Assembly (NCBI GenBank): GCA_003116975.1 | Contig: BGKB01000243.1 | Span: 1-64,000 of the forward strand | DNA length: 64,000 nt | Direction: 5' to 3' | Source of the DNA: Aurantiochytrium sp. KH105 | Taxonomy: Eukaryota; Sar; Bigyra; Thraustochytrida; Thraustochytriidae | Part shown: positions 19,882 through 30,100 of the stretch, in pieces | Numbering within the stretch: the stretch's first letter is position 1 | Layout of the letters: every line of letters starts with the position of its first letter | The notes under the pieces: model-generated | What the model saw: the letters and a program-made list of their open reading frames with translations, nothing else | Databases searched by the model: none | What the model was told of the DNA's origin: nothing | Position numbers and translations under genes: made by a program

Positions 19882-22800
19882 ATGTCGCAAGGTCCTCCAG
19901 GAAACCAGCCTGCGCGAACGACAAACCCAAGTCGAGCGCAGCAAGGCACCACGGGATTCTACCCCCAGGGACAGACGTCCTCCAGACCCATACCACGCAG
20001 CCCAACAACCAGCACTTCGACGTTAGATCAAGTGCAGCAAAGCACCGCGTCATCCGGCTCGCGGACAGGTGCGCAGGCTCGAGGCCAGATGTCTTCTACG
20101 ATACCACCTGGACCGAGGACAGGCCTAACAACGTCGGGTCAAACGCAGCAAAGTACTGCGCCACTTGGCTCGCAGGCAAGTGCCCAGGCCCGAAGCCAGA
20201 CGTCCTCTACGGTCCCACCCGAACCGAGTACAGGCACTCCAAGATCGGATCAAACGCAGCAAAGCACCGCGTCATCCCGCTTGCAGATAGGTGCGCAGGC
20301 TCGAGGCCAGACGTCCTCCAGAACCGTATCACGCAGACCAACAACCAGCACTTCGGCATTAGATCAAGTGCAGCAAGGCACCGCGTCATCCGGCTCGCGG
20401 ACAGGTGCGCAGGCTCGAGGCCAGATGTCTTCTACGATACCACCTGGACCGAGGACAGGCCTAACAACGTCGGGTCAAACGCAGCAAAGTACTGCGCCAC
20501 TTGGCTCGCAGGCAAGTGCCCAGGCCCGAAGCCAGACGTCCTCTACGGTCCCACCCGAACCGAGTACAGGCACTCCAAGATCGGATCAAACGCTGCAGAG
20601 CACCGCTGCAGGGAGAGTGCAAAATGGGCCTCGTGCTTTGGACAATGATTCTCCGAACGCAGTCAATCCTGCTCAAAGAGCGACAAGCAACACGACGACA
20701 AGGACGTTCTCCTCAGACACTCGCCTGGAGGATATATCCAGCCCAAGACGGCCGCCACAAGTTCTAGGAAGACGTGCTGAACCGAGTATAGCGCATCCAC
20801 CTTTCACTTCAAGGCCTCCCAACAGAAGTACCACCCAAGGTACGGAGCATGTGTCTTCGTTTCAACGTCAGGGTTCCTCAGAATCATCCTACGAGTCTGT
20901 TTCTTCACGTGCCGTTAACGGTACTTGCCAGCAGATGCCAACCAGAAGCTTGTATCCCTCAACAGACGCTGGCCAGAGTGGTACCCTTGGTGGCACGACT
21001 GCACCTCCAACCGCGCCTTCGACTGGACAATCGGCATCGAGTGACCGAGACAGAGGGCATACAATTCTTTTCCGTGATGGCGCGAGGTCGCCGAAATCAA
21101 TGCAGCTGGAAGATATTCCAGGTGTTGCGGACAAAGGATTTATTTGGGTCGCTAACGATGGCGACCAGCAATTGCGTGTTCGGAAAGTTCAGTCGCGAAA
21201 CGAGAGCGTAGATCCCAACGTAACCACTCTCGAAGTGCAGAGCGTATCGAATTTCCGACCGCTGCACTTCTTCATGCGCCTTTTGTACGTGTACAGCATC
21301 TTTCAGCTGTGCGTGTTTGTCGTGATTTTCACCCTTTCACTACTGCATCAAATTGCCGCGGGAACCATACTTGGCAAGCCGACGGAAATATTGAAGATTC
21401 CACTCTTCATACAGGTGATTCACGTTGTGTCACATTTGTTCTGTATCATCACTCGGGTTTTCCTGGATATTTTTTCCAACTTTCAATACATTCAGTACTT
21501 GCTTCCAAGCATAGGCACAGGCTCGCAACATGACAAGGAGGTCCTCTGTGATCGACTTTTTGCACTTACACTCGTGTGGTGCCCGGTTTTGACTTTGGGT
21601 GCAAAAATGGTTTGGGGATTGGGTTGGAGTGATGCTGTTTCATATACTCAGCTGGTGAGCATTCTCGGTGCAGGACTCATCTGCTTCGTTTACTTTATCG
21701 AGCATATCTGGACAACCTGGTTCATCATTCGGAAATTACGGAAAGTCCGTAACGTAGACCCGGGTGGTTCCTTTGTGAGAAGAAATTGCTGCTATCGCAT
21801 ATTAACTTCTGTGGTCCTGATCATCAAGCAAAGGCTCACATATAGTCTGTCGTCCATTCGCACAGAAGCCAAGAACAGCGGACAGCAAAACGAAGAGCAT
21901 GTAGACTTCAATTTTTTTCCAGGCTTCGTAAAGCTCCTGTGTGTAGAACCGGAATTTCATGAGATCACGACCATCACAGAAATGACGTTCGCCGAGGTCA
22001 TTCCAACACGAGCCAGGCGCCAAATGGCCCAGATCGTAAATCACGATGGGCGCGCGAATATGGTCTCTACTTTCAGCAGAGCTACCTCACTCGATGCTCA
22101 CGACGAGGAGGAAGCGAACCGGGGTGGTAGAGCAAGCACGTTAAACCGCTTTGGGACCCGCGCGAGGTGCATTTCCGATCTTACACTTATTCTGGAGGTG
22201 TTGATTTTGCTTTGTATCATCGGGTCTTTCCTCATGCTTCTCGGTGCAATGTATGTAAGTCTCGGGATTTCTCCTGTACCTATACTGTTGACACTGGTTG
22301 CAGCGTATAAGACGCTTTCCGGACTTGGCCTCATGGATTCATGCGCAAACTTTTCACCGAGCGATCCCACGAAGCTGAGGAGTCATTTCTTCTGGATCCT
22401 GTCCCCAGTGGACACTGGTGCGGTTGTTCGTGATTCTGGCCTCTTTGACATTGTATGCTTCCAAATAAGTGATCGGTGCAGCCCGCGTCCACCACCAGCA
22501 TACACGGTTGTCCGACGGACGTGGATGGCAAAGCCTAAAGGAAAGGTCCTCTGGACAATATTCTGGTTTTGCATTCTGATCAGCGCCGGTTTCACAGTCG
22601 CCTTTATCATGAACATCAAGACTGAGATTGAAGGAGATGATTGGCAAAATTGGGTCTGGCTCACAGTCGGAATCGGTTTTTTTTCGTTCGTCTTATTTGT
22701 TCTCGATCCGGAGGGATGGGTGTATTTGTCCAGACGAGATCATTTCGAAGAAGCCTTGCTGGTGAAAATGAATAGCGACGAAACTCAGACTTCAGAAATG

Positions 22801-23850
22801 ACTTCCGTTCGGGCAAAGGCTCATCATAGGCTTGAGTCTCTGAGCTGGATGCGGAAACAACGCCTCATCTATGCGCTCACTGTTTTTATTTCAGCATGCT
22901 ACGTCATCGCGCTGCGCACAATGTACGAGAATATGGAGTCAATCGATGCAGAGACTACGAATCTCCGTGTGCAGTCCATCGGCGCAGAGGGCGGTCGCGA
23001 AGTCCTCGGCTACTGCAACGTGCAGACCGTTTGGAACGCAAGCGAAGATGTTGGTCTTTCTCTCGTGGACTTTGGGGTTCTCGCGGCGCTCGCATACGAG
23101 CCACAGTCTGATGACACGAAAGATGTGCTCACGGCCTGGTTTGGTGACTCGTCTTCACGTGTCACGATGTGGGCATCCTCGGCATACCCTGAGGCATGTG
23201 GACGACCAGGAGCTACCACACGTCTGTTTGATGTAACGCCTTCTTCCGGTGGGCCACCGCGAACAGTGCTTAGCATACGGGGCACCGTCGACTTCAAGGA
23301 CTGGTTCGAGGACATTGCGTTATGGGGCCCAGTCATGATTGCAGACATTGCCACTCAGATTCTTCCCTTTGGAACTTCCTGGGGAGCAGTAATTCCCGAC
23401 TTCCTTCGCGCAACCCGGATTCTCAATGCTGGGAGCTACGCAGATGAGCTCATGGACTGTGTCCGCGAGCTCAAGAGCAATGTCACAGCTCGCAACAGCC
23501 GTCTTTATCTGACGGGCCATTCTCTGGGTGGTGGACTTGCAAGCCTTTTGGGAGCGCGGGAGAACGTACCCAATGCCGTGTTCTCGGCGCCTGGCAGCGA
23601 GTTGAGCATAGGTTTGTTGGCCGAGGATAAGCTTGACGAGCTCCGACGCAATACCATCAATGTGATTCCGGATGGTGATTTGGTTCCTCAAGTTGATCGC
23701 TCTGCCTTTTATGCCCAGAAAATTGAGTGCACGGACGAGTCACTTTTGCGACCGATCGAGTGTCACAGTATTGTGCGCACGGTGAACACGCTCGCGGAAC
23801 TGTGTGGCGCGTCGCATCGGCTTTTAAAGGAGGACGAGGTCCCTCCGTAA
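19882..23850 (+). CDS. membrane-anchored class-3 (fungal lipase-like) lipase with repetitive N-terminus
   Basis: 1322 residues. Residues ~30-240 are a Ser/Thr/Gln-rich repeat region (six ~37-residue units as two 112-residue blocks). A disordered stretch runs to ~440. Hydrophobic helices then occur in two clusters (about 455-620 and 770-1025). The C-terminal domain is a class-3 lipase. It has the SIRGTVDFKDWFED oxyanion-side motif, the nucleophile elbow GHSLGGG with Ser1214, Asp1266 in GDLVPQVD, and His1295 in ECHSIVRT, so the triad looks complete. By analogy with diacylglycerol lipases it may hydrolyse glycerolipids at a membrane, but helix number and size differ, so the substrate is inferred. 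The start is the ATG at 19882. Confidence 0.85.
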   Translation: MSQGPPGNQPARTTNPSRAQQGTTGFYPQGQTSSRPIPRSPTTSTSTLDQVQQSTASSGSRTGAQARGQMSSTIPPGPRTGLTTSGQTQQSTAPLGSQASAQARSQTSSTVPPEPSTGTPRSDQTQQSTASSRLQIGAQARGQTSSRTVSRRPTTSTSALDQVQQGTASSGSRTGAQARGQMSSTIPPGPRTGLTTSGQTQQSTAPLGSQASAQARSQTSSTVPPEPSTGTPRSDQTLQSTAAGRVQNGPRALDNDSPNAVNPAQRATSNTTTRTFSSDTRLEDISSPRRPPQVLGRRAEPSIAHPPFTSRPPNRSTTQGTEHVSSFQRQGSSESSYESVSSRAVNGTCQQMPTRSLYPSTDAGQSGTLGGTTAPPTAPSTGQSASSDRDRGHTILFRDGARSPKSMQLEDIPGVADKGFIWVANDGDQQLRVRKVQSRNESVDPNVTTLEVQSVSNFRPLHFFMRLLYVYSIFQLCVFVVIFTLSLLHQIAAGTILGKPTEILKIPLFIQVIHVVSHLFCIITRVFLDIFSNFQYIQYLLPSIGTGSQHDKEVLCDRLFALTLVWCPVLTLGAKMVWGLGWSDAVSYTQLVSILGAGLICFVYFIEHIWTTWFIIRKLRKVRNVDPGGSFVRRNCCYRILTSVVLIIKQRLTYSLSSIRTEAKNSGQQNEEHVDFNFFPGFVKLLCVEPEFHEITTITEMTFAEVIPTRARRQMAQIVNHDGRANMVSTFSRATSLDAHDEEEANRGGRASTLNRFGTRARCISDLTLILEVLILLCIIGSFLMLLGAMYVSLGISPVPILLTLVAAYKTLSGLGLMDSCANFSPSDPTKLRSHFFWILSPVDTGAVVRDSGLFDIVCFQISDRCSPRPPPAYTVVRRTWMAKPKGKVLWTIFWFCILISAGFTVAFIMNIKTEIEGDDWQNWVWLTVGIGFFSFVLFVLDPEGWVYLSRRDHFEEALLVKMNSDETQTSEMTSVRAKAHHRLESLSWMRKQRLIYALTVFISACYVIALRTMYENMESIDAETTNLRVQSIGAEGGREVLGYCNVQTVWNASEDVGLSLVDFGVLAALAYEPQSDDTKDVLTAWFGDSSSRVTMWASSAYPEACGRPGATTRLFDVTPSSGGPPRTVLSIRGTVDFKDWFEDIALWGPVMIADIATQILPFGTSWGAVIPDFLRATRILNAGSYADELMDCVRELKSNVTARNSRLYLTGHSLGGGLASLLGARENVPNAVFSAPGSELSIGLLAEDKLDELRRNTINVIPDGDLVPQVDRSAFYAQKIECTDESLLRPIECHSIVRTVNTLAELCGASHRLLKEDEVPP
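19971..20600 (+). repeat. higher-order coding repeat (336-bp unit, ~1.9 copies)
   Basis: A 336-bp block from about 19971 recurs from about 20307 with very few differences, synonymous sites included. Each block holds three diverged ~37-codon subunits that alternate between QTSSR, QMSST and QTSST openings. This is a satellite-like higher-order structure inside a coding sequence. The period is divisible by three, so all frames stay phased, which keeps a second plus-strand frame open across it. Confidence 0.9.
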
Positions 23851-24168
23851 GATTTGTGAAAATTATGTTTGTTCTCAGTTTGATAATTTTTGAAAATTTC
23901 TTTTTTTTCGAATTTGATGAATGAGATCATCATCGTAGTTGTTTGCAAAATGCAACTATGCATGGTAGAGACAAGACTAGGAATAAGTGGTCGAGGCCGA
24001 GTATTTTCATGTGCTAACTTGAAAGAGGGCCTCGCCTTCGACCAACGCAAAAATCACTCACTCGATTGATCAATTCAACAGCACACTGCACACACTCGCG
24101 GTCGCCACATGAGCAGGAAAGGGGTAAAACGTGACGAGCCGCGTTCATTCACAGGGCAAGGGATTAGC
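23851..24168. other. short AT-richer convergent intergenic region
   Basis: This separates the lipase gene from the convergent helicase gene. It is T-rich after the lipase stop codon (tttttttcgaatttgatga) and probably holds both 3' ends. No gene is seen. Confidence 0.5.
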
Positions 24169-26313
24169 TTACCAGCGGCCCCGGCCACGGCCACCGCCGC
24201 GACCGCGACCACCGCCGCCGCGACCACGGCCACCGCCACGACCCGGGCGGAATCCGCCACGGCCACCGCCGCCGCCTCCAAAGCCGCCGCGCGAAGGCTT
24301 GGATTGCAACTCGGGGAGCTCGGTGACAAACTCGAGGTTGGAGTTGCCCTGCTTGATGACCTTTTCGACGTCCTTTTGATACTTGTCCTCAAGATCAAAG
24401 AGAGCACCCCGCTTGTCGGCGCGGAGCTGCATACCGCGGAGGTTCTCAACGGCCTGGGGCGGCAGCAGACGGCGAAGGGCGGTCCACACGTAGCCAAGAC
24501 CGTAGAGCTCTGTATCAGCGGTGAACTCGACAGTGACGTAGCCTTCTGCGCTCTGAAGAAGCGAGCGCGGCTTCAACGACGCGGCCTCCTTGAAGCCGGT
24601 AATGTCGGCGAGCGCCGCTGCGAGGGCCTCCTTGGCGCCGATTTCGTCAATCAGGTCCTGTGCGGTTTCGTCAAAGTGCTCAAGGACGTCGAGGTCAAGG
24701 TTGGCGATGCGCTCAGCGGCCTGGCGTGCGGCAGATTTGAGCAGGTCAATGGGCTGGGGCGCACCAATGCGACGCAGCGAGTTACCCGTGCCGCGCTCAA
24801 GCTGCTCAATAAGAGCAGTTTCCTGGTGCTTGAAGAGGGTAATACAGTGGCCCTTGCGGCCGGCACGGCCGGTACGGCCCGAGCGGTGCACATAAGTCTC
24901 AACATCGGCCTTGCCGGAAAAGGAGCCGGCAGGCGGCTGAAGTTGGATGACAAGATCGACACCCTTGATATCGAGACCACGGGCGGCCACATCGGTGGCG
25001 ATGAGAACATGGAAGCGGTTGTTCCGGAAGCCAGACAGGGTGATTTCACGCTGGCCCTGGGCGATGTCGCCGTGAAGCACCTTGGCCTCCATGGAGAGAT
25101 CCTTGTCAACGACAAGCTCGTTGCACTCCTTTTTGGTTTGGCAAAAGATAATGGTGCGGCCGTTGTTCTGCACGTTGCCGTAGACGCGAATAATGTCGTC
25201 GACGACCTTGCCGCGCACGTGCCAGGGGCACATGAGGCAGAGGTGCTCGACGTCCGAAGAGGCCTTCTTGTCCTCGTTGCCGATAAGATCAACAGTAGCG
25301 GGGGACTTCATCTTGGTGCGGGCCACCTCGGCGACCCACGAGGGAAGAGTGGCGGAGAACAGAAGCGTCTGGAGCGGTGCCTCGATACCAGATTGCGCGC
25401 GCTGCTCCTCAATGCCGCCAAAGACCTTTTGCATCTCGTCCTGGAAACCCATGTCGAGCATCTGGTCAGCCTCGTCGAGAATAAGGAACTGGACGCGGTC
25501 GAGCTTGAGGTTGCCGCGTTCAATGTGGTCGCAGATGCGGCCGGGCGTGCCGACGACGCAGTCGAGACCCTGGTACATGGCGCGGGCCTGCGAGCCGATG
25601 GGGGCACCACCGTAGACGGTGCACGTGGCCAAGTGCGGGCCGGTGGTCTCGAACTCGCGGGAAACCTGGATGGCGAGCTCGCGGGTGGGGGCCATGATGA
25701 GAACGGCGGGGCCGCGGCCGCGCGAGGTGCAGTCGACGTTGTTGCGGTCGAGAAGCTCGATCACGGGGAGCGCAAAGGCGAGGGTCTTGCCGCAGCCAGT
25801 GTGCGCGCGGCCGATAACGTCCTTGCCCTCGATGATGAGCGGAAAGCTCTTGGCCTGAATCTCAAAGAGAGACGAGACGCCGCGCTTGGCGAGGGCGCCG
25901 AGCGTGCGCGACGAGAGGTCAAAGTTCTCGAGGGGAAAGGTCTCGATGGAGGTCTTGTTGTTGGCGGCCTCCTCGGCCTCGAGCATCTCCTTGGTCTTGC
26001 GGAGGGGCGGCTTCTTGGAGCGCTTGGCGCTGCCCTCGCCGTTGTTCAGCTTGACCTTTTTGGCCGCGGCGCCGGCGCCGGCCGTCGAGGCGTTGTCCTC
26101 GGTGTCGACGTCGTCATCGCTGCCGCCCTCGGGCGCGGGCGAGGCCTCCCGCTTGCGCTTGTTCTCCTTCTTCTCCTTCTTTTCCTTCTTCTCCTTCTTC
26201 TCCTTCTTCTTCTCCTTCTTCTCCTTCTTCTCCTTCTTGCGCAGCGCCTTGGCCTCCTCCGTCTCCATCTTCTCCACCTCCATCTCCGGCTCTGCCTCGC
26301 GCGGCGGGCTCAT
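24169..26313 (-). CDS. nucleolar DEAD-box RNA helicase, DDX21/DDX50-like
   Basis: 714 residues, close to animal DDX21 (~780). The order is a Lys/Glu-rich leader (KKEKKEKK blocks), then a helicase core. The core has AHTGCGKT (motif I), APTRELA (Ia), TPGR (Ib), DEAD (II, LDEADQMLDMGF), SATLPSW (III), ATDVAARGLD (V) and HRSGRTGRAGR (VI). A GUCT-type domain follows (VEFTADTELYGLGYVWTALR), then a Gly/Arg RGG tail. GUCT plus RGG is diagnostic of the DDX21/50 group, which acts in rRNA transcription and processing in the nucleolus. The ATG at 26313 opens the acidic/basic leader. An in-frame extension to 26523 is Ala/Pro/Arg repeat from a gggcgtgc-type array and is probably untranslated. Confidence 0.93.
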   Translation of the reverse strand: MSPPREAEPEMEVEKMETEEAKALRKKEKKEKKEKKKEKKEKKEKKEKKENKRKREASPAPEGGSDDDVDTEDNASTAGAGAAAKKVKLNNGEGSAKRSKKPPLRKTKEMLEAEEAANNKTSIETFPLENFDLSSRTLGALAKRGVSSLFEIQAKSFPLIIEGKDVIGRAHTGCGKTLAFALPVIELLDRNNVDCTSRGRGPAVLIMAPTRELAIQVSREFETTGPHLATCTVYGGAPIGSQARAMYQGLDCVVGTPGRICDHIERGNLKLDRVQFLILDEADQMLDMGFQDEMQKVFGGIEEQRAQSGIEAPLQTLLFSATLPSWVAEVARTKMKSPATVDLIGNEDKKASSDVEHLCLMCPWHVRGKVVDDIIRVYGNVQNNGRTIIFCQTKKECNELVVDKDLSMEAKVLHGDIAQGQREITLSGFRNNRFHVLIATDVAARGLDIKGVDLVIQLQPPAGSFSGKADVETYVHRSGRTGRAGRKGHCITLFKHQETALIEQLERGTGNSLRRIGAPQPIDLLKSAARQAAERIANLDLDVLEHFDETAQDLIDEIGAKEALAAALADITGFKEAASLKPRSLLQSAEGYVTVEFTADTELYGLGYVWTALRRLLPPQAVENLRGMQLRADKRGALFDLEDKYQKDVEKVIKQGNSNLEFVTELPELQSKPSRGGFGGGGGGRGGFRPGRGGGRGRGGGGRGRGGGRGRGRW

Positions 26314-26869
26314 CTGCGGCTCCGCGGGCGGCGCGGCGGGCTTGCTTGCGGGCGAGCGGGCGGGCGCGCGGGCGGGCGTGCGTGCGGGCGTGCGGGCGGG
26401 CGCGGCGGCGTGAGCAGCCTCCCTCCGTTGGTCTGTTCCTGTTCTGCATGCGTCGAAGGCGCACGCTCGCGTGCATGTTGGTCGCGGCGCGCTGGAACCA
26501 GCCATTCCCCAGGAACCAGCCATTCGTCAGCGGGGGTATCGGCGGAGTCCCTGCGGCAGTTGAACGGTTTGGCGCCGGCCGAGGAGGGCCGGGCGTTGGC
26601 GGCGGTTTCGGGGGCCGGTCGGGGGTGCCCCCTTTTGGACCCCGGCAACGGAGGAGCGCGGGAGAGAACGCATCTCATGGGTGGTGGTGCCCTGCGAGTG
26701 GCAGTGGCAGTGGCACAGTGGCAGGGGCGGGCGTGGGATCAAGCATGGGATCAAGCCGGGATGACATGGGGAGATCTCTCTTTTTGTTTTGGGGGAAAAT
26801 TGTCGTCAGATGCTTCAAAACTCGACTCACTTGTTTTTACAATGGGGAGCCTCCTTTTTGCCTCCCTTT
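26314..26869. other. promoter side of the DDX21-like gene
   Basis: A GC-rich stretch with a degenerate GGGCGTGC-type array (about 26340-26402), then cag-type purine-rich sequence. No gene is seen. Its right boundary meets the decayed copy of the next gene's 3' end. Confidence 0.5.
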
Positions 26870-27080
26870 GAGAAAGAGGCAAGTCGACCGCTGCTGACCG
26901 AATGCACGGAAACAAGTAGTCTCGCACGCGCATGCCTTTGGCCAACGTCAACGCACGTTCGCGTGGTGAACCTTTTGGCAAAGGATCGAACTCCGAGACA
27001 TATTAGAATGGCCAGGCTCCTTTTCTTTTTGTTCAAGATTGTCCTGCAGCAAACCCTTGAACTCTTGAGGTTGACGCCGT
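26870..27080 (-). pseudogene. decayed duplicate of the 3' end of the EF-hand/WD40 gene
   Basis: This block is collinear with 27121-27345, which encodes the C-terminal ~70 codons of the downstream-reading gene. Shared anchors in order are gtcgac-ctgctgaccg, ttcgcgtggtgaacct, tccgagacat, gtcctg-agcaaa and ctcttga-gtt. The offset grows from 253 to 272 bases through small indels. It is a partial tandem copy that has lost its reading frame. Confidence 0.7.
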
Positions 27081-27111
27081 GCAATCAACAAAATCGGAGG
27101 TTGTACATCAT

Positions 27112-30100
27112 TCAAGTAAGAGGCGGCAACGACGAAGTCGACTGCTGACCGGCTGCACGCAAGGATGCAATCTCACGCTTGCTCGAAGTGCTCTTGACCA
27201 GCGTCATCGTTGACCTTGAGCGCGTGTTCGCGTGGTGAACCTCTTCACGGGACTCGAGCTCCAAAACGTCCGAGACATTGTCGCCGGATCGCTCTCCTTC
27301 TTGAGCGACGCCGTCCTGGAGCAAAGCTTTGGGCTCTTGAAGTTTGCGCAAAGCCTGGAGACGTGCAAAAAGGATAGAGGCAGCCCGATCGAATCGCTGG
27401 TGCTCTGTCTGGGGCTCGGCATCTCGGGGCGAAGAGACATCGGTGCTGGCGGTGCTCCGACTGCGAACGCTGGCAGCGTCCATGAGCCGTTGTGGTTTGC
27501 CAAGCGCAGTGTTTCGTGGCGAAGGAAACTCATGCAGCAAGTCCTTGACCTTTTGCGTTTTTTCGGCCTGCGCGTGAGAAAGATCAATAAGGGTCGAAAG
27601 AGGTGGCTCCACATTGCCTGAGATGGCGTCAAGAAAACCAAGCCTAGCGCCATCCTCTAGCGCAAGGAGGTGCACAAGTCCATCATCGCTGCCGACAAGG
27701 ATAATGCCTTCCTCTGTCACAACTGAGAGAGAGGAAACCGCTTTTGCGCCCGGATCTGGCCACGCCGCCGAAGCCACGTTATTGGACGCAGACGGCCCCG
27801 ATGTCGTTGCCGACAAAGTGACGTCCTGATCCCCGGCCTGTGCTAGCCAGAGTTGGCGTAATGTCGCGTCAGCAAATTTGTCAAATGGCGTGGTTGCAAG
27901 AATGCGCTGGATATCGTGGGAACGCGTCGCCTGACGGACAAGACGGTTCCCGCGAAATGTAATGGCTCGCACAGGTTGGGAAACGCGCCGGATCGCTGTG
28001 GAGAGCTCCATGCGTACAACCGCGCCGGACTCGCAGCCAATAAGGACCGCGTTTGCATCGTGCACCCTGAGCGCGGTCGGAATCATGCCATAGGGAAGGG
28101 GGACTTTGGCAATGCGGCCAAATCTGCGATTGCGGTCAGCGCCGCCCACCACCCAAATGAGAACCGTCCTGTGTACGGCGTCAAGCCCAATGAGTAAAGG
28201 CACTGTGCCGTCGTTAACATACTCGATGCCGACAATCTGACTGCCTTGATCTGCGCGACACACGCCCACCAGACGCGCGAATTCAAGGTCCCAAATGCAG
28301 ATCACGTTTGCTTCTGCTGCACTTGACTCCGAGGCAAGCCTGCCGCTCGCTCGTTTTTCTGCGAAAGTGGCAATTTGCTTGAGGTGAAAACTCACGGCAG
28401 AGACGAGCAAATCGTGACAGCTCTCGTCTGCATCAGCATCGTCGACATTGGCCTGCGTCGTGTCACCGACAAGAATCGAGCGCAACTTGACATGATGTTT
28501 ACCCTCTTGAAATCCGGTTCGATCTGCCTCGTCCGAAACGTGCAAAGCACCATTCCAGGACGTGGTTACGACGAGGCGATCCTTGGCAGAGGCACAAAAA
28601 TGAACAGAAGTAATGGGCGCATTATGCGGGTGCGGATCAAGCTCCTTGATCAGGGCGCCATTCATGAGGTTGAAGACAAAGAGACGGCCGGACTCATCGC
28701 CCACGATAAGCTTGCGCTCGCGATCATCGAGACAAGCCGCAGTGATGTCGCGCTTGGCGTGCTCGGGCATGCTCACCACGGGTGTGTGTTCGTCAGATCG
28801 AATGTCCCACAAGACCACCTCTTGCTTGGTGACTGTGACGAGGCAGCCCATGGTATGGTTAAAGACAGCCATGACTACCGGTGAGCGATCCTTTTCAGCA
28901 GGACGGAGCGCGTATATGGCGTCAGTCCCATGCATGGCGGCAAGGGTAATGAGGGTGTCGTGCAAACAGAGCATTTGCGAGCATCCCAAGTCTAGCCTCT
29001 GTATGCACGAGTATGCGTGTTTTGCACTCCACAAGCGAGCCTCGCCAGAGAGATCACACGTGAGCACGTAGGTACCTTGCATGATCAAAGTACAGTATGT
29101 TGTCGGGTGTTCGTGGCCCAACAAGTGAGCCAGCGGGCGAAACTCGTTAAAGGAATCTGCGACTTCCCACACTTGCGCACATGCTTCCTTGGGCTTGGAA
29201 ATGTGGCCTCCAAACTGCGTGCATGGCGCAGTGACGAATGTAGCCAGCACCGTCTCCGTCTTGACGCGTGTCCAAAAGGAGGAGAATCCTGTTATGTCCG
29301 GGACGAAAGACTGGAGACTGAACGAGAGCACACCTACAGAGTGCGCCACAACCGCGCTCATTTGCTCGAAATTGGCCAGGTCCCAGATCGCGAGGCTACC
29401 GTCCTCGGAAGCTGTAGCTAAATGCTTGTGTGTGATGAAAAGCATTTCGGTGATGCGTTTGTGATGCCAGATGAGGCGGCCCACCTTGGTGTCGAGAAGG
29501 GCACGTGAACGTTCATTTCTGTGAAAGACGGAAACGACGTGGCCCTTGGCGTCGCCACGACCTGTTCCTACCGTGCAGAGGGTTTCGGAGTTTGGGTGCC
29601 AACGCAAGATGCGCTGTCCGCTCAGCGTCGCGATTTGCTCGTGTTGCCCAATGACCTTATCGAGTAAGAAGCTCGTGAGAAAGAATTTGTCTCCGAGCCG
29701 CGAAGCCACCACGGCCATGTCGATACTTTCCAAATGACACCCGGCGACCACTTCGTGCGAGATAAAGTTACTGGTCACGCGAACAGAGAGCAGCGGGCGG
29801 AGACTGTTGTTTTCCTTGCGCAGCCGATGTATCCTCAGCTGATCAGACTTTTGCTCGACAATGCAGACCGCGCCGGAGAACGCGCAGACCAGAGCAGACA
29901 CTGCCTTGCGTTGCACATTGATGCGCATGCTTGCATCGCGCACGGGGCAGATGTGCATGACGTCGCGGTCTGCAAGCTGGATTTCGTGCGCATGGTTGAG
30001 CTCAATAATAAAAGCTGCGAACTCACTCCAGTGCAGCGTCCCGTCCCCGTTGGCGTCGATCTGGTCAAAGAGCTCGACCGCCATCTCGACGATTTCCTCG

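Noticed and set aside
19776-20648. 290-codon frame overlapping the lipase start
   Set aside because: It is open only because the 336-bp repeat is a multiple of three. It has no continuation or domain, while the lipase frame continues for 1322 codons.
24109-26871. 920-codon open frame on the plus strand
   Set aside because: It lies antisense to the DDX21-like helicase. Its Leu/Arg/Gly-biased translation has no domains. High-GC codon use commonly leaves the mirror frame open.
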